Assembly (NCBI GenBank): GCA_019409045.1
Contig: DXVG01000018.1
Location: 1-15,025, forward strand
Direction of reading: 5' to 3'
DNA from: Clostridiales bacterium
GTDB taxonomy: Bacteria > Bacillota > Clostridia > Christensenellales > Aristaeellaceae
DNA length: 15,025 nucleotides
Made by a program: the position numbers and the translations under genes. This document shows positions 1 to 7,211 of this stretch, in pieces. Each line of letters begins with the position of its first letter. The first letter of the stretch is position 1. The notes below the pieces were generated by a model that ran no database searches, was not told the origin of the DNA, and saw only the letters and a list, made by a program, of their open reading frames with translations.

Positions 1-83
1 AGTAAGCTCCCTTGTTTGCAGGCTCGCTTCCTTGGCTTGCGGGCTTTCTCAACGCTCTGACAGTCTGGTTGACACTGTCAACA
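1..83. repeat. Non-coding left edge with imperfect repeats and a palindrome
   Basis: This stretch downstream of the sugar permease gene holds no credible gene. It contains an imperfect direct repeat (CTTGTTTGCAGGCT at 11-24 and CTTGGCTTGCGGGCT at 31-45). It also has a 7+1+7 bp palindrome, GTTGACA-C-TGTCAAC, at 68-82, which overlaps a second inverted pair, GACAGT (59-64) with ACTGTC (74-79). The minus strand is open in one frame up to the window edge, but there is no start with a ribosome site, so I do not call a gene. The layered repeats suggest an interspersed intergenic element cut by the window boundary; that is inference. Confidence 0.3.
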
Positions 84-88
84 TACTG

Positions 89-121
89 AACCGCCCCTGA
101 CAGGAGCTGTCGGGGGCGGTT
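89..121 (-). terminator. Hairpin terminator of the sugar-importer operon
   Basis: A 14-bp stem (89-102 with 108-121, one G-U pair) closes a 5-nt loop and begins 22 bp beyond the permease stop codon. The outer pairs are A-T followed by a very GC-rich core. No clear T-run follows on either strand, so this is a strong hairpin at the right place rather than a textbook intrinsic terminator. Confidence 0.6.
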
Positions 122-143
122 GCATGTTGGTGCGATGTGCGCG

Positions 144-1442
144 TCAGTTGGCGGCCTCGGCCGCGCGGCGGCGCAGCACGTCTATGATGACCGCGATCAC
201 GATGATCAGGCCCTTCACCATCTTCTGCGGCCCCTGCGGAACGCCCAGCAGGTTCAGGCCGTTGGCGATCACGCCGATGATGAATATGCCGATGAGCGTG
301 CCGAGCATGCTGCCCTCGCCGCCGTTCATGGACGTGCCGCCGATGACCACCGCGGCGATGGCGTCCATCTCCTGCCCGTCGGCGTTGGTGGGCACGGCGG
401 AGTCAAGGCGCGAGGTGAGCAGCACCGCCGCCACGCCGCAGCACAGGCCGCTGATGGTGTAGACGAAGCACTTGATCTTCTTGAGGTTGATGCCCGAGAG
501 CTTGGCGCAGTTCTCGTTGCCGCCGATGGCGTAGGTGAACCGCCCCACGCGCGTGTAGCGCAGACAGTACCAGCCCAGCAGGAACACCGCCGCCATGATC
601 AGGATCGTGTACAGGGGGACGTTGCCCACGCGCGAGGAGATCGCCGTGAACGAGGAGGGCATCGTGTAAAGCGGCTGCCCGCCGGTGACGGTGTAGGCCG
701 CGCCGCGCGCGATGGACATCATGCCCAGCGTGGCGATAAACGGCGGCAGGTTCAAAAGCGAGATCAGCGCGCCGTTGATCAGGCCGATCAGCCCCGCGAA
801 GATCAGCGACAGAACCAGCGTCAGGGCCACGCTCAGGCCCCAGTTCTTCATCATGATGGCCATCAGCAGCCCGGTCAGCGCGATGTTCGAGCCGACGGAA
901 AGGTCGATGCCGCCGGAGATGATGACAAACGTCATGCCCACGGCGATGACGAAGTTCGTCGAGATCTGCTGCAATACGTTGAGCAGGTTGCTGCTGGTGA
1001 GGAACACGGGCTGGGCGAGCTGCAGATCCAGGCACAGCACCACCAGCGCGATGAGTATGCCCACGATGTTGTTCGAGGAGGAGACCTTCTTCGAGCCGCT
1101 GCGGTTTTTCTTCACCGAGGCGTAGACAAAGCCGAGCACGCCCACCAGCAGAAGGTCTATGCCCAGCACCAGAAACGCGCCCGATAGGCCGCTGAGCGTC
1201 AGCAGCAGGTTCTCCGAGCCCGTCAGCTCCACGGCTTCGGCCTGTTCAAGCAGCGACGGGTCCACCTCCTGCCCCAGCACGCGCGCCATTTCCACCTGCG
1301 CCTCGATCTGGTTGCGGGCGCTTATGCGCTCGTTGATCTGCGCGATGGCGTCCGCGTTGGCGCGCACATAGACCCACAGGCCCGTCAGCGCCACGCCCAG
1401 CACGAGGCAGACAATCAGCAAAACCTTCATCTTCTTTTTCAT
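144..1442 (-). CDS. rbsC: Sugar ABC transporter permease, RbsC family, with N-terminal extension
   Basis: Membrane permease of a CUT2-type (ribose/xylose/galactose) sugar importer, 432 residues. It would pair as a dimer with the double ATPase encoded just upstream. The core from about residue 125 to the end is a normal RbsC-type permease: it has the hallmark SGGIDLSVGS (176-185), a cytoplasmic loop ending AIGGNENCAKLSGI, and the late GGTSMNGGEGSMLGTLIG segment. Residues 1-120 are extra compared with the roughly 320-residue RbsC. They hold one membrane segment (about 6-26), a charged helical stretch of about 50 residues, a second membrane segment (about 79-109) and a basic linker. The ATG at 1442 has a GGGGGA ribosome site about 8 bp upstream, so the extension looks genuinely translated. 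The gene starts 13 bp after the ATPase stop. The exact sugar cannot be read from sequence. Confidence 0.93.
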   Translation of the reverse strand: MKKKMKVLLIVCLVLGVALTGLWVYVRANADAIAQINERISARNQIEAQVEMARVLGQEVDPSLLEQAEAVELTGSENLLLTLSGLSGAFLVLGIDLLLVGVLGFVYASVKKNRSGSKKVSSSNNIVGILIALVVLCLDLQLAQPVFLTSSNLLNVLQQISTNFVIAVGMTFVIISGGIDLSVGSNIALTGLLMAIMMKNWGLSVALTLVLSLIFAGLIGLINGALISLLNLPPFIATLGMMSIARGAAYTVTGGQPLYTMPSSFTAISSRVGNVPLYTILIMAAVFLLGWYCLRYTRVGRFTYAIGGNENCAKLSGINLKKIKCFVYTISGLCCGVAAVLLTSRLDSAVPTNADGQEMDAIAAVVIGGTSMNGGEGSMLGTLIGIFIIGVIANGLNLLGVPQGPQKMVKGLIIVIAVIIDVLRRRAAEAAN

Positions 1443-1455
1443 CCTGCGGTCCCCC

Positions 1456-2958
1456 TTATGCCGTGTGCCGGTCGCCGCCGGTGGCGTAGTAGAGTATTTT
1501 CTCCTGGGTGAGCGTTTCGTCGTTGTCGAGTATGCCGGTGATGCGGCCCTGATGCATCACCGCCACGCGGTCGCTCATGCCGAGTATCTCCGGAAGCTCC
1601 GAGGAGATCATCACCACCGCCGCGCCCTGCTTGATGAGCTCGTTGATGATGTTGTAGACCTCGATCTTCGCGCCCACGTCGATGCCGCGCGTCGGCTCGT
1701 CGAATATGATGACCTTCGAGCGGCTCAGGAGCCACTTGGCGAGCACCACCTTCTGCTGGTTGCCGCCCGAGAGGTTGCGCGCCCTTTGCAGGTGCGAGGG
1801 CGTCTTGATGTTGAGGCGGCGTATGTAGTCGCGCACGGTCTCGCGCTCGCGGGTCAGGCTGAGCTTGCCCAGGCGCGAAAAGTCCGAAAGCGTGGCCAGC
1901 GTTATGTTGTGCCCCACGTTCATCGTCAGCACAAGCCCCTCGCCCTTGCGGTCCTCGGTGGCAAAGCCGATGCCCGCGCGTATGGCGTCCAGCGGCTGGC
2001 GGATGTCCACGCGCTTTCCGGCGAGGTAGATCTCGCCGGACTGCTTTTTGTCCATGCCGAATATGGCGCGCGCCGTCTCGGTGCGGCCCGCGCCCACCAG
2101 GCCGGCGATGCCCAGAATCTCCCCGGCGCGCACGCTGAAGGAGATGTCGCGCACCTGCTTTCCGGCGTTGATCTTCTCCACCCGCAGCAGCTCCTCGCCC
2201 AGCGGCACATGAATCTTGGGAAACTTTTCGGTCAGCTCGCGGCCGACCATGTAGTGTATGATCTCGTCGATGGACACGTCCTTTACGTCCACGGCGGTCA
2301 CGTTCCGACCGTCGCGCATGATGGTGGCGCGGTCGCATATCTCCTTGACCTCCTCCAGGCGGTGGGAGATGTATATGATCGCCACGCCGCGCTCCCGGAG
2401 CATGCGTATGATGCGAAACAGCGTCTCGATCTCGCGGTTGGTCAGCGGCGCGGTCGGCTCGTCCATGATCAGTATGCGCGAATGGATGGAGAGCGCCTTG
2501 GCGACCTCCACCATCTGCTTGTGCGCCACGCCCAGGTCTCGAATCAGCGCGCGCGCGCTGATCTCCACGCCCAGGTCGTCCAGCAGCTTCTGCGCCTGCG
2601 AGAACATCTCCTTCCAGTTCACCATCAGAGGGTTTTTCATGATCGGCCGGCCCATGAAGATGTTCTCCGCCACCGTGAGCTGCTCGGTGAGGTTCAGCTC
2701 CTGATAGATGATCGACACGCCAAGCCGCTGCGCGTCGGAGGAGGAGCGTATCTCCACCGGCTTGCCGTCGATGAGTATATCCCCCTCGTCTTTTTGATAC
2801 GCGCCGGAGAGCACCTTCATCAGCGTCGATTTGCCTGCGCCGTTCTCGCCCAGCAGCGCGTGGACCTCTCCCTTGCGCACCGACAGGCCGACGTGGTCGA
2901 GCGCCAGCACGCCGGGAAACCGCTTGACGATGTTGCGCATTTCCAGAAATTCAGCCAC
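1456..2958 (-). CDS. rbsA: Sugar ABC transporter ATPase, RbsA/MglA/XylG family
   Basis: Double-cassette ATPase (500 residues, the usual family length) that powers the CUT2 sugar importer on the cytoplasmic face. The first cassette has Walker A GENGAGKST (37-45), Q-loop IIYQELNL, the family's divergent signature region DLGVAHKQMVEVAKAL, and Walker B RILIMDEP. The second has the degenerate P-loop typical of this family, GLVGAGRTE (286-294, Arg replacing Lys), followed by signature NLSGGNQQK (395-403) and Walker B VIIFDEPTRGID. Only one site is therefore expected to be fully catalytic, as in known relatives. I chose the GTG at 2958 because GGGAGGAAA lies 4 bp upstream and it gives the conserved MAEFLEMRNI opening. 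A longer open frame reaching 3048 has no support. The substrate (ribose, xylose, galactose or another) is not determined. Confidence 0.95.
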   Translation of the reverse strand: MAEFLEMRNIVKRFPGVLALDHVGLSVRKGEVHALLGENGAGKSTLMKVLSGAYQKDEGDILIDGKPVEIRSSSDAQRLGVSIIYQELNLTEQLTVAENIFMGRPIMKNPLMVNWKEMFSQAQKLLDDLGVEISARALIRDLGVAHKQMVEVAKALSIHSRILIMDEPTAPLTNREIETLFRIIRMLRERGVAIIYISHRLEEVKEICDRATIMRDGRNVTAVDVKDVSIDEIIHYMVGRELTEKFPKIHVPLGEELLRVEKINAGKQVRDISFSVRAGEILGIAGLVGAGRTETARAIFGMDKKQSGEIYLAGKRVDIRQPLDAIRAGIGFATEDRKGEGLVLTMNVGHNITLATLSDFSRLGKLSLTRERETVRDYIRRLNIKTPSHLQRARNLSGGNQQKVVLAKWLLSRSKVIIFDEPTRGIDVGAKIEVYNIINELIKQGAAVVMISSELPEILGMSDRVAVMHQGRITGILDNDETLTQEKILYYATGGDRHTA

Positions 2959-3022
2959 GGCGTTTCCTCCCTTCCAGGGCCGCGCGGCCCCTGCGCGCGC
3001 CCTTCGTGCCCGGATATGATTT

Positions 3023-3046
3023 GCGGCGGCGCCTCCGCGCCGCCGC
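3023..3046 (-). promoter_or_regulatory. GC hairpin between binding-protein and ATPase genes
   Basis: A perfect 10-bp GC-only stem (3023-3032 with 3037-3046) with a 4-nt loop sits 15 bp after the binding-protein stop and about 65 bp before the ATPase start. No T-run follows, so it should not be a full terminator. Such hairpins in binding-protein operons usually protect the upstream transcript or cause partial termination, so that the binding protein is made in excess. That role is inferred from analogous operons. Confidence 0.5.
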
Positions 3047-3061
3047 ACGTCGCCGCGTCGT

Positions 3062-3973
3062 TTAGCTGAGGTACTCGTCCACCAGCGTGATGTCCACGAC
3101 CGTGGTCTCGGCCTCGATGACCTTCTCCTCGCGCTCCACGCCGTTGATGGCGTCCACGGCCGCGAGCACGGCGTTCGCGCCGATCGCCACCGGGCCGCAG
3201 TCCAGCGTGGCGGTCAGCTCGCCCGCCTTCACGCTCTCAAACGCGTTGGGGTTGCCGTCCAGGCCGACCACGATGATGTCCTCGCGGCCGTTCTGCTTGC
3301 AGGCCTGCACCGCGCCCAGCGCCATCTCGTCCGACAGGCCGTAGATCACGGTGATCTCCGGATGCGCCTGGAGCATGTCCATCGCGGCGTTCATGCCGGT
3401 CTCGCGTACCCAGTCGCCCGGCTGGGAGGCGACCACTTCGATGTTCGGATAGGCCTCGGCCACGCGGTCCACGAAGCCGCCCATGCGCTGCGTGGTGTAG
3501 TCGGAGGGCAGGCCCTCGATGATGGCCACCTTGGCCTCGCCGCCGGTCTGCTCGTTGACCCAGTCGGCGATCTTCGCGCCGCCGTTGTACTGGTTGTATC
3601 CGGAGTAGGCGTACACATCGGCGCCCTCGATCTCGGTGATGGTGTTGAACATGACCACCGGGATGTCCGCCTCATTGGCCTTCTTGATGCCGGGGATCAG
3701 CGCGTCCAGGTTGATGCCGCACACGCAGATGGCCGACACGCCGCGCGTGATCATGTCCTCCATCATGGACATCTGGGTGGCGTAGTCGTCCTCGGACGGA
3801 GGCGCCATGACCAGCAGCTCATAGCCGTTGGCCTCGGCCACGGGGGTGGCGCCCTCGATGCAGCTGGCATAGAAGGGGCTGGTCATCGCCGGCGGCAAAA
3901 AGCCGATCTCGGCGGCGAGGGCCGACGAACACAGGAGCGCCAGGGCCAGTACCAGGACAAAGACCTTTTTCAT
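3062..3973 (-). CDS. rbsB: Sugar-binding protein, RbsB-like (Peripla_BP_4 type)
   Basis: Extracytoplasmic solute-binding protein (303 residues) that captures a sugar and delivers it to the permease. The start is the ATG at 3973, preceded by GAGGAGG about 8 bp upstream; the open frame extends further but has no ribosome site. Residues 1-20 form a signal peptide ending SALA-AE, and the mature domain begins almost at once with EIGFLPPAM. Family signs are the first strand followed by SPFYASCIEGA, the EDMITRGVSAICV helix-strand, YGLSDEMALGAVQA, and VVGLDGNPNAFESVKAGEL. Cys15 lies in the hydrophobic core but is preceded by ALL, a poor lipobox, so this is probably not a lipoprotein. It is the first gene of its operon. 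Its ligand is unknown: no sugar kinase or isomerase is nearby to help. Confidence 0.93.
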   Translation of the reverse strand: MKKVFVLVLALALLCSSALAAEIGFLPPAMTSPFYASCIEGATPVAEANGYELLVMAPPSEDDYATQMSMMEDMITRGVSAICVCGINLDALIPGIKKANEADIPVVMFNTITEIEGADVYAYSGYNQYNGGAKIADWVNEQTGGEAKVAIIEGLPSDYTTQRMGGFVDRVAEAYPNIEVVASQPGDWVRETGMNAAMDMLQAHPEITVIYGLSDEMALGAVQACKQNGREDIIVVGLDGNPNAFESVKAGELTATLDCGPVAIGANAVLAAVDAINGVEREEKVIEAETTVVDITLVDEYLS

Positions 3974-3995
3974 AGATGTTTCCTCCTCGTTTTCT

Positions 3996-4009
3996 GCATG
4001 CGCGCATGC
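3996..4009. promoter_or_regulatory. Perfect 14-bp palindrome in the sugar operon leader
   Basis: GCATGCGCGCATGC is a perfect palindrome starting about 11 bp downstream of the -10 box of the sugar operon promoter and ending about 16 bp before the ribosome site. Its place near the expected transcription start fits a repressor operator. It contrasts with the AT-rich surroundings. No regulator gene is in the window, so function is inferred from position only. Confidence 0.35.
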
Positions 4010-4019
4010 TTCTGAAGAG

Positions 4020-4048
4020 ATTATAACAAAATCACCACAATTTGTCAA
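4020..4048 (-). promoter_or_regulatory. Sigma-A promoter of the sugar-importer operon
   Basis: On the minus strand TTGACA (4043-4048) and TATAAT (4020-4025) are separated by exactly 17 bp. Both boxes match consensus completely, so strong basal activity and control by an operator are expected. It lies about 47 bp upstream of the binding-protein start. Confidence 0.88.
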
Positions 4049-4062
4049 GATTTTCCAAGCAG

Positions 4063-4095
4063 AAAACGTTTTTTAAGTAACATATTCAACGTTTT
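4063..4095. promoter_or_regulatory. CG-centred operator-like sites upstream of the sugar promoter
   Basis: AAAACGTTTT (4063-4072) is a perfect palindrome and sits 15 bp upstream of the -35 box. A second AACGTTTT follows at 4088-4095, with CG centres 23 bp apart. The first site, read AGAAAACGTTTTTT, matches 11 of 14 positions of the optimal CcpA catabolite element TGAAAACGTTTTCA. LacI-family proteins, including CcpA, bind such CG-centred sites. A matching element lies upstream of the peptide-importer promoter. Confidence 0.42.
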
Positions 4096-4150
4096 GGTGA
4101 AGTTGCGCAAAACTGCTTCCTCCGAAATCCCGCCCGGCCCTGCGCCGCGC

Positions 4151-4179
4151 TTTACATTCCGGCCCGCTTCTGTTATACT
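4151..4179 (+). promoter_or_regulatory. Sigma-A promoter of the glycosyltransferase operon
   Basis: TTTACA (4151-4156) and TATACT (4174-4179) lie 17 bp apart, each with one mismatch to consensus, 24 bp before the first glycosyltransferase start. The GAGGGGG ribosome site follows at 4190-4196. It diverges from the sugar-importer promoter. Confidence 0.75.
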
Positions 4180-4203
4180 TGCACATAGAGAGGGGGACTG
4201 CGC

Positions 4204-5196
4204 ATGCCCAGGCTCAGTGTCATCGTCACCGTGTACAATGTGCAGGACTATCTGGAAAGGTGCCTCATATCGCTCTCGCGCCAGACGCTTGAGGACATGG
4301 AGGTGCTGCTGGTGGACGACGGCTCCACCGACGCAAGCGGCGAGATGTGCGACCGCTACGCCGCGCAGCACCCAAACGCGCGCGTCATCCACAAGCAAAA
4401 CGGCGGCGTCTCCTCCGCGCGCAACGCGGGGCTGGACGCGGCCACCGGCGAGTACATAGGCTTTGTGGACGCCGACGACTTCATCGAGCCGGACTGCTTT
4501 GAGCGCGCCTGCTCCGCCGCCGCGCGCACCGGCGCGGACGTGGTGTGCTTCGGCTTTGCCAGCGTCTGGGGCGACGAGGCCGTGATGAAGGTGGTCGGCG
4601 GGGAGGAGGCGCTCTTTGACGGCAACGAAAGCGCGTTCAGCGCGCTGTTCGACCGGCGGTTCAAGTACTTCTGCTGGGACAAGATCTACCGGCGGGAGCT
4701 CTACGAGGGCCTTCGCTACCCCCTGGGCCGCATCTACGAGGATGCCTACCTTCTGCCGATGGTGATCGCCCGCGCGCAGAAGCTGCTGCTGCTGCCGGAC
4801 GTTCTGTACTACTACCGCATGCGCCCCATGAGCATCACCCACATGCGCGACAGCCGGCTCAACCAGTGGCTGGAGGCGACCATGCCCCTTGTGGAGCTGG
4901 CAAAGCAGAAGTACCCGGCGTATGTGGACATGGCCTGGGGCCGCTACAACATCATACAGCTTCGCTCGCTGGACGCCATCTTCGAGTGCGACCGCTTCCG
5001 CAAGCACCCCTGCTGGAAGTTCCAGTATGCGCTTTTGCGCAAGCGGCTGGGCTCTTTGCTGTTCCTGCGCTGCCCGCAGGTGCGCCTGATGCGCCGCGTG
5101 TACGCGCTGGCCGCGCTGCTGTGTCCGGATATCGTGGCCGCCTATGTGCGCGCGCGCTGCAAGCGCAATCGCGGCATACTCACCTACGAGCACTAG
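4204..5196 (+). CDS. GT2 family glycosyltransferase, paralogue 1
   Basis: Probable inverting GT-A fold transferase that adds a sugar from a nucleotide-sugar donor to a surface glycan or lipid-linked acceptor, 330 residues. The N-terminal domain has SVIVTVYNVQDYLERCL, the nucleotide-binding VDDGST (about 38-42), GGVSSARNAGL, and the metal-binding DAD (89-91) in FVDADDF. IYEDAYLLP at about 178-185 supplies the expected catalytic ED pair. The C-terminal third is basic and ends in RRVYALAALLCPDIVAAYV, a likely membrane-touching segment rather than a full transmembrane helix. The ATG at 4204 has GAGGGGG 7 bp upstream. It is first in a four-gene operon. Residues about 33-84 are identical to those of paralogue 2 and nearly identical in DNA. 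Donor and acceptor are unknown. Confidence 0.92.
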   Translation: MPRLSVIVTVYNVQDYLERCLISLSRQTLEDMEVLLVDDGSTDASGEMCDRYAAQHPNARVIHKQNGGVSSARNAGLDAATGEYIGFVDADDFIEPDCFERACSAAARTGADVVCFGFASVWGDEAVMKVVGGEEALFDGNESAFSALFDRRFKYFCWDKIYRRELYEGLRYPLGRIYEDAYLLPMVIARAQKLLLLPDVLYYYRMRPMSITHMRDSRLNQWLEATMPLVELAKQKYPAYVDMAWGRYNIIQLRSLDAIFECDRFRKHPCWKFQYALLRKRLGSLLFLRCPQVRLMRRVYALAALLCPDIVAAYVRARCKRNRGILTYEH

Positions 5197-5229
5197 GCGG
5201 CATGGCCGCACAAAGGAGGAATGCGCGGC

Positions 5230-6222
5230 ATGGCCGAACGCATCAGCGTGATCGTGCCCGTCTACAACGCGGAAAAATACATCGCGCGCTGCCTGCGCTC
5301 GCTGACGGAGCAGACGGTCTTTGACCGGCTGGAGGTGCTGCTGGTGGACGACGGCTCCACCGACGCAAGCGGCGAGATGTGCGACCGCTACGCCGCGCAG
5401 CACCCAAACGCGCGCGTCATCCACAAGCAAAACGGCGGCGTGTCCTCCGCGCGCAACGCGGGGCTGGACGCGGCCACCGGCGAATACACGGCCTTTGTCG
5501 ACAGCGACGACTTTCTGCGCCGCGACGCTCTGGAGGTCGCCCTGCGCCACATGGCCGCGGGCGAGCAGGCCGTGTTCTTCCGCACGGTGGACGTCTTTGA
5601 CGACGGGGAAGTCGCGCTTCCCGACGCGCCGCAGGACATATACCTCCAGGGCCCGGACGTACACCGCGCGCTGCTGACCCACCGCGAGAGGATTCTCGAA
5701 AACACGCTCAAGGCCTACCGCAGCGAAGTGCTGGACGGGGCGCGGTTTCCCGAGGACATACGCATCGGGGAGGACGCGGTGTTTCTGTTCGAGGCCTGCA
5801 AAAACATACGCCGCGCGGTGATCCCGGCGCAGGCGCTGTACTTTTACCGCATCCACCCGCTCAGCAGCATGCGCACGCTGCGGCCGGAGCTTATGGACGA
5901 GCGCATCCGCGCCCACGAGCTGGTGGAGCGCCTCACGCGCCAGACCTGGCCGGAGCTGTGCGCGCTCGCGCAGGCGCGCACGCTGCACATGCGCCTGTTC
6001 ATACTCAACGAAATGATGGATCATCCCGATTTTGGCGACGATGCCTGCTTCCGCCGCCACGTCCGCGCGCTGCGCGGGCAGCTCGGGGCGCTTGTGCGCA
6101 ACCGCGAGCGCGTGTGGCTGCCGCCCCGGCGCAAGGCATACGCGCTGGTCCTGTGCGCCTGTCCGGGCGCGGCGCGCCTTCTGCACAGGCGGCGGGTGGG
6201 CAGGCGAAGGGGGAGGGGCTGA
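5230..6222 (+). CDS. GT2 family glycosyltransferase, paralogue 2
   Basis: GT-A fold transferase of 330 residues, same predicted role as its neighbours. It has ISVIVPVYNAEKYIARCL, VDDGST, GGVSSARNAGL, metal-binding DSD (91-93), and the catalytic-type ED at 181-182 in RIGEDAVFLF. The C-terminal part has RLTRQTWPEL and PPRRKAYALVLCACP, shared with paralogue 3. I chose the ATG at 5230 because AGGAGG (5214-5219) is 10 bp away; the ATG at 5221 is only 1 bp from it. A 12-bp direct repeat (5197-5208 and 5225-5236) flanks the ribosome site and includes the start. The stop codon lies 1 bp before paralogue 3, implying coupled translation. Front and rear halves have different closest relatives within the array, so the gene is a mosaic. 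Confidence 0.92.
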   Translation: MAERISVIVPVYNAEKYIARCLRSLTEQTVFDRLEVLLVDDGSTDASGEMCDRYAAQHPNARVIHKQNGGVSSARNAGLDAATGEYTAFVDSDDFLRRDALEVALRHMAAGEQAVFFRTVDVFDDGEVALPDAPQDIYLQGPDVHRALLTHRERILENTLKAYRSEVLDGARFPEDIRIGEDAVFLFEACKNIRRAVIPAQALYFYRIHPLSSMRTLRPELMDERIRAHELVERLTRQTWPELCALAQARTLHMRLFILNEMMDHPDFGDDACFRRHVRALRGQLGALVRNRERVWLPPRRKAYALVLCACPGAARLLHRRRVGRRRGRG

Positions 6223-6223
6223 C

Positions 6224-7210
6224 ATGGAGGAGAAGATCAGCGTCGTCATACCGGTCTACAAGGTCGAAAAGCACCTGCCGCGCTGTCTGCGCTCCATCGA
6301 GGAGCAGACCGTCTTTTCCGCGCTGGATGTGATCCTCGTAGACGATGGTTCGCCCGACGCGAGCGGGGCCATCTGCGACGAGTTTGCCGCGCGGCACGCG
6401 AACGCCCGGGTCATCCACAAGCAAAACGGAGGCGTGTCCTCCGCGCGCAACGCGGGGCTGGACGCGGCCACCGAAAAGTATGTGGGCTTTGTCGACGCGG
6501 ACGACTTTCTGCGCCGGGACGCGATGGAGATCGCGCTTTCCCACCTGCGCGAGGGCGCGGAGGGCGTGTTCTTCCGCACGGTGAACGTCCTGAGCGACGA
6601 GGAGGTTCCCGCGCCCGACGCGCGCGAGACGCTGTTTCTGGAGGGGCCGGAGGTGCACAGGGCGATCCTCCTGCGCAGAAACGGCGTATTTGAAGGCGTG
6701 CCCAAAATCTACCGGCGGGACGTGGTGGGCGATACGCGCTTTCCCGAGGAGCTTCGCATCGGCGAGGACATGCTCTTCCTGTTCCGCGTGCTGTGTCGGC
6801 TGCGGCGCGCGGTCATTCCCGCGCCGGGGCTGTACTTCTACCGCAACGCGCTGAATCCGTCCGACCGCAGGCGCTACCCGGAGGACGACCGCTTCGCCGC
6901 CTACGAGGAGGTCGAGCGCCTCACGCGGCAGACCTGGCCGGAGCTGGCGTCGCTTGCGCAGGCCAGGAAGATGGACATGCGCAGGTACATGCTGCTGGGC
7001 ATGCTGGTCGTCCCCGAGAGGGTCGACAACGCCTGCTACCGCAACCAGCTCCGCGCGCTGCGCAGGGAGATCGTGCCGCTTCTGAAAAATCCGGAGCGCG
7101 CGCTGCTGCCACCGAAGCACAAGGCGCACGCGGTGCTGCTGTGCGTCTGTCCGCCGCTGGCGCGCCTGTGGTGCATGCGGCGCAGGCGCGGCGGTCAAAG
7201 GAGGGCTTGA
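6224..7210 (+). CDS. GT2 family glycosyltransferase, paralogue 3
   Basis: GT-A fold transferase of 328 residues. It shows ISVVIPVYKVEKHLPRCLRS, VDDGSPD, GGVSSARNAGL, metal-binding DAD (91-93) and ED at 181-182 in RIGEDMLFLF. The middle and C-terminal halves follow paralogue 2 closely (FFRTVNV, GPEVHRAIL, RFPEELRIGED, RLTRQTWPEL). The first 35 residues resemble paralogue 4 (VYKVE, LPRCLRSIEEQT). The ATG at 6224 follows the previous stop in the string TGACATG, with an AAGGGGGAGGGG ribosome site inside the previous gene. A longer open frame from 6032 overlaps paralogue 2 and is rejected. Donor and acceptor are unknown. Confidence 0.92.
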   Translation: MEEKISVVIPVYKVEKHLPRCLRSIEEQTVFSALDVILVDDGSPDASGAICDEFAARHANARVIHKQNGGVSSARNAGLDAATEKYVGFVDADDFLRRDAMEIALSHLREGAEGVFFRTVNVLSDEEVPAPDARETLFLEGPEVHRAILLRRNGVFEGVPKIYRRDVVGDTRFPEELRIGEDMLFLFRVLCRLRRAVIPAPGLYFYRNALNPSDRRRYPEDDRFAAYEEVERLTRQTWPELASLAQARKMDMRRYMLLGMLVVPERVDNACYRNQLRALRREIVPLLKNPERALLPPKHKAHAVLLCVCPPLARLWCMRRRRGGQRRA

Positions 7211-7211
7211 C

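Noticed and set aside
1465..3069. Plus-strand open frame (534 codons) opposite the sugar ATPase
   Set aside because: It is antisense to a fully convincing RbsA gene, with biased His/Leu/Val composition and no recognisable domain.
4298..5483. Assembly duplication as the cause of the near-identical glycosyltransferase tracts
   Set aside because: The flanks differ strongly and the copies carry diagnostic differences at both borders, which an assembly artefact would not easily create. It cannot be fully excluded without reads.
4045..6249. Long minus-strand open frame (734 codons) opposite the glycosyltransferases
   Set aside because: It mirrors the GC-rich codon pattern of real GT2 genes, has low-complexity His/Arg/Ala/Val composition, no ribosome site and no family motif, and repeats itself where the paralogues repeat.
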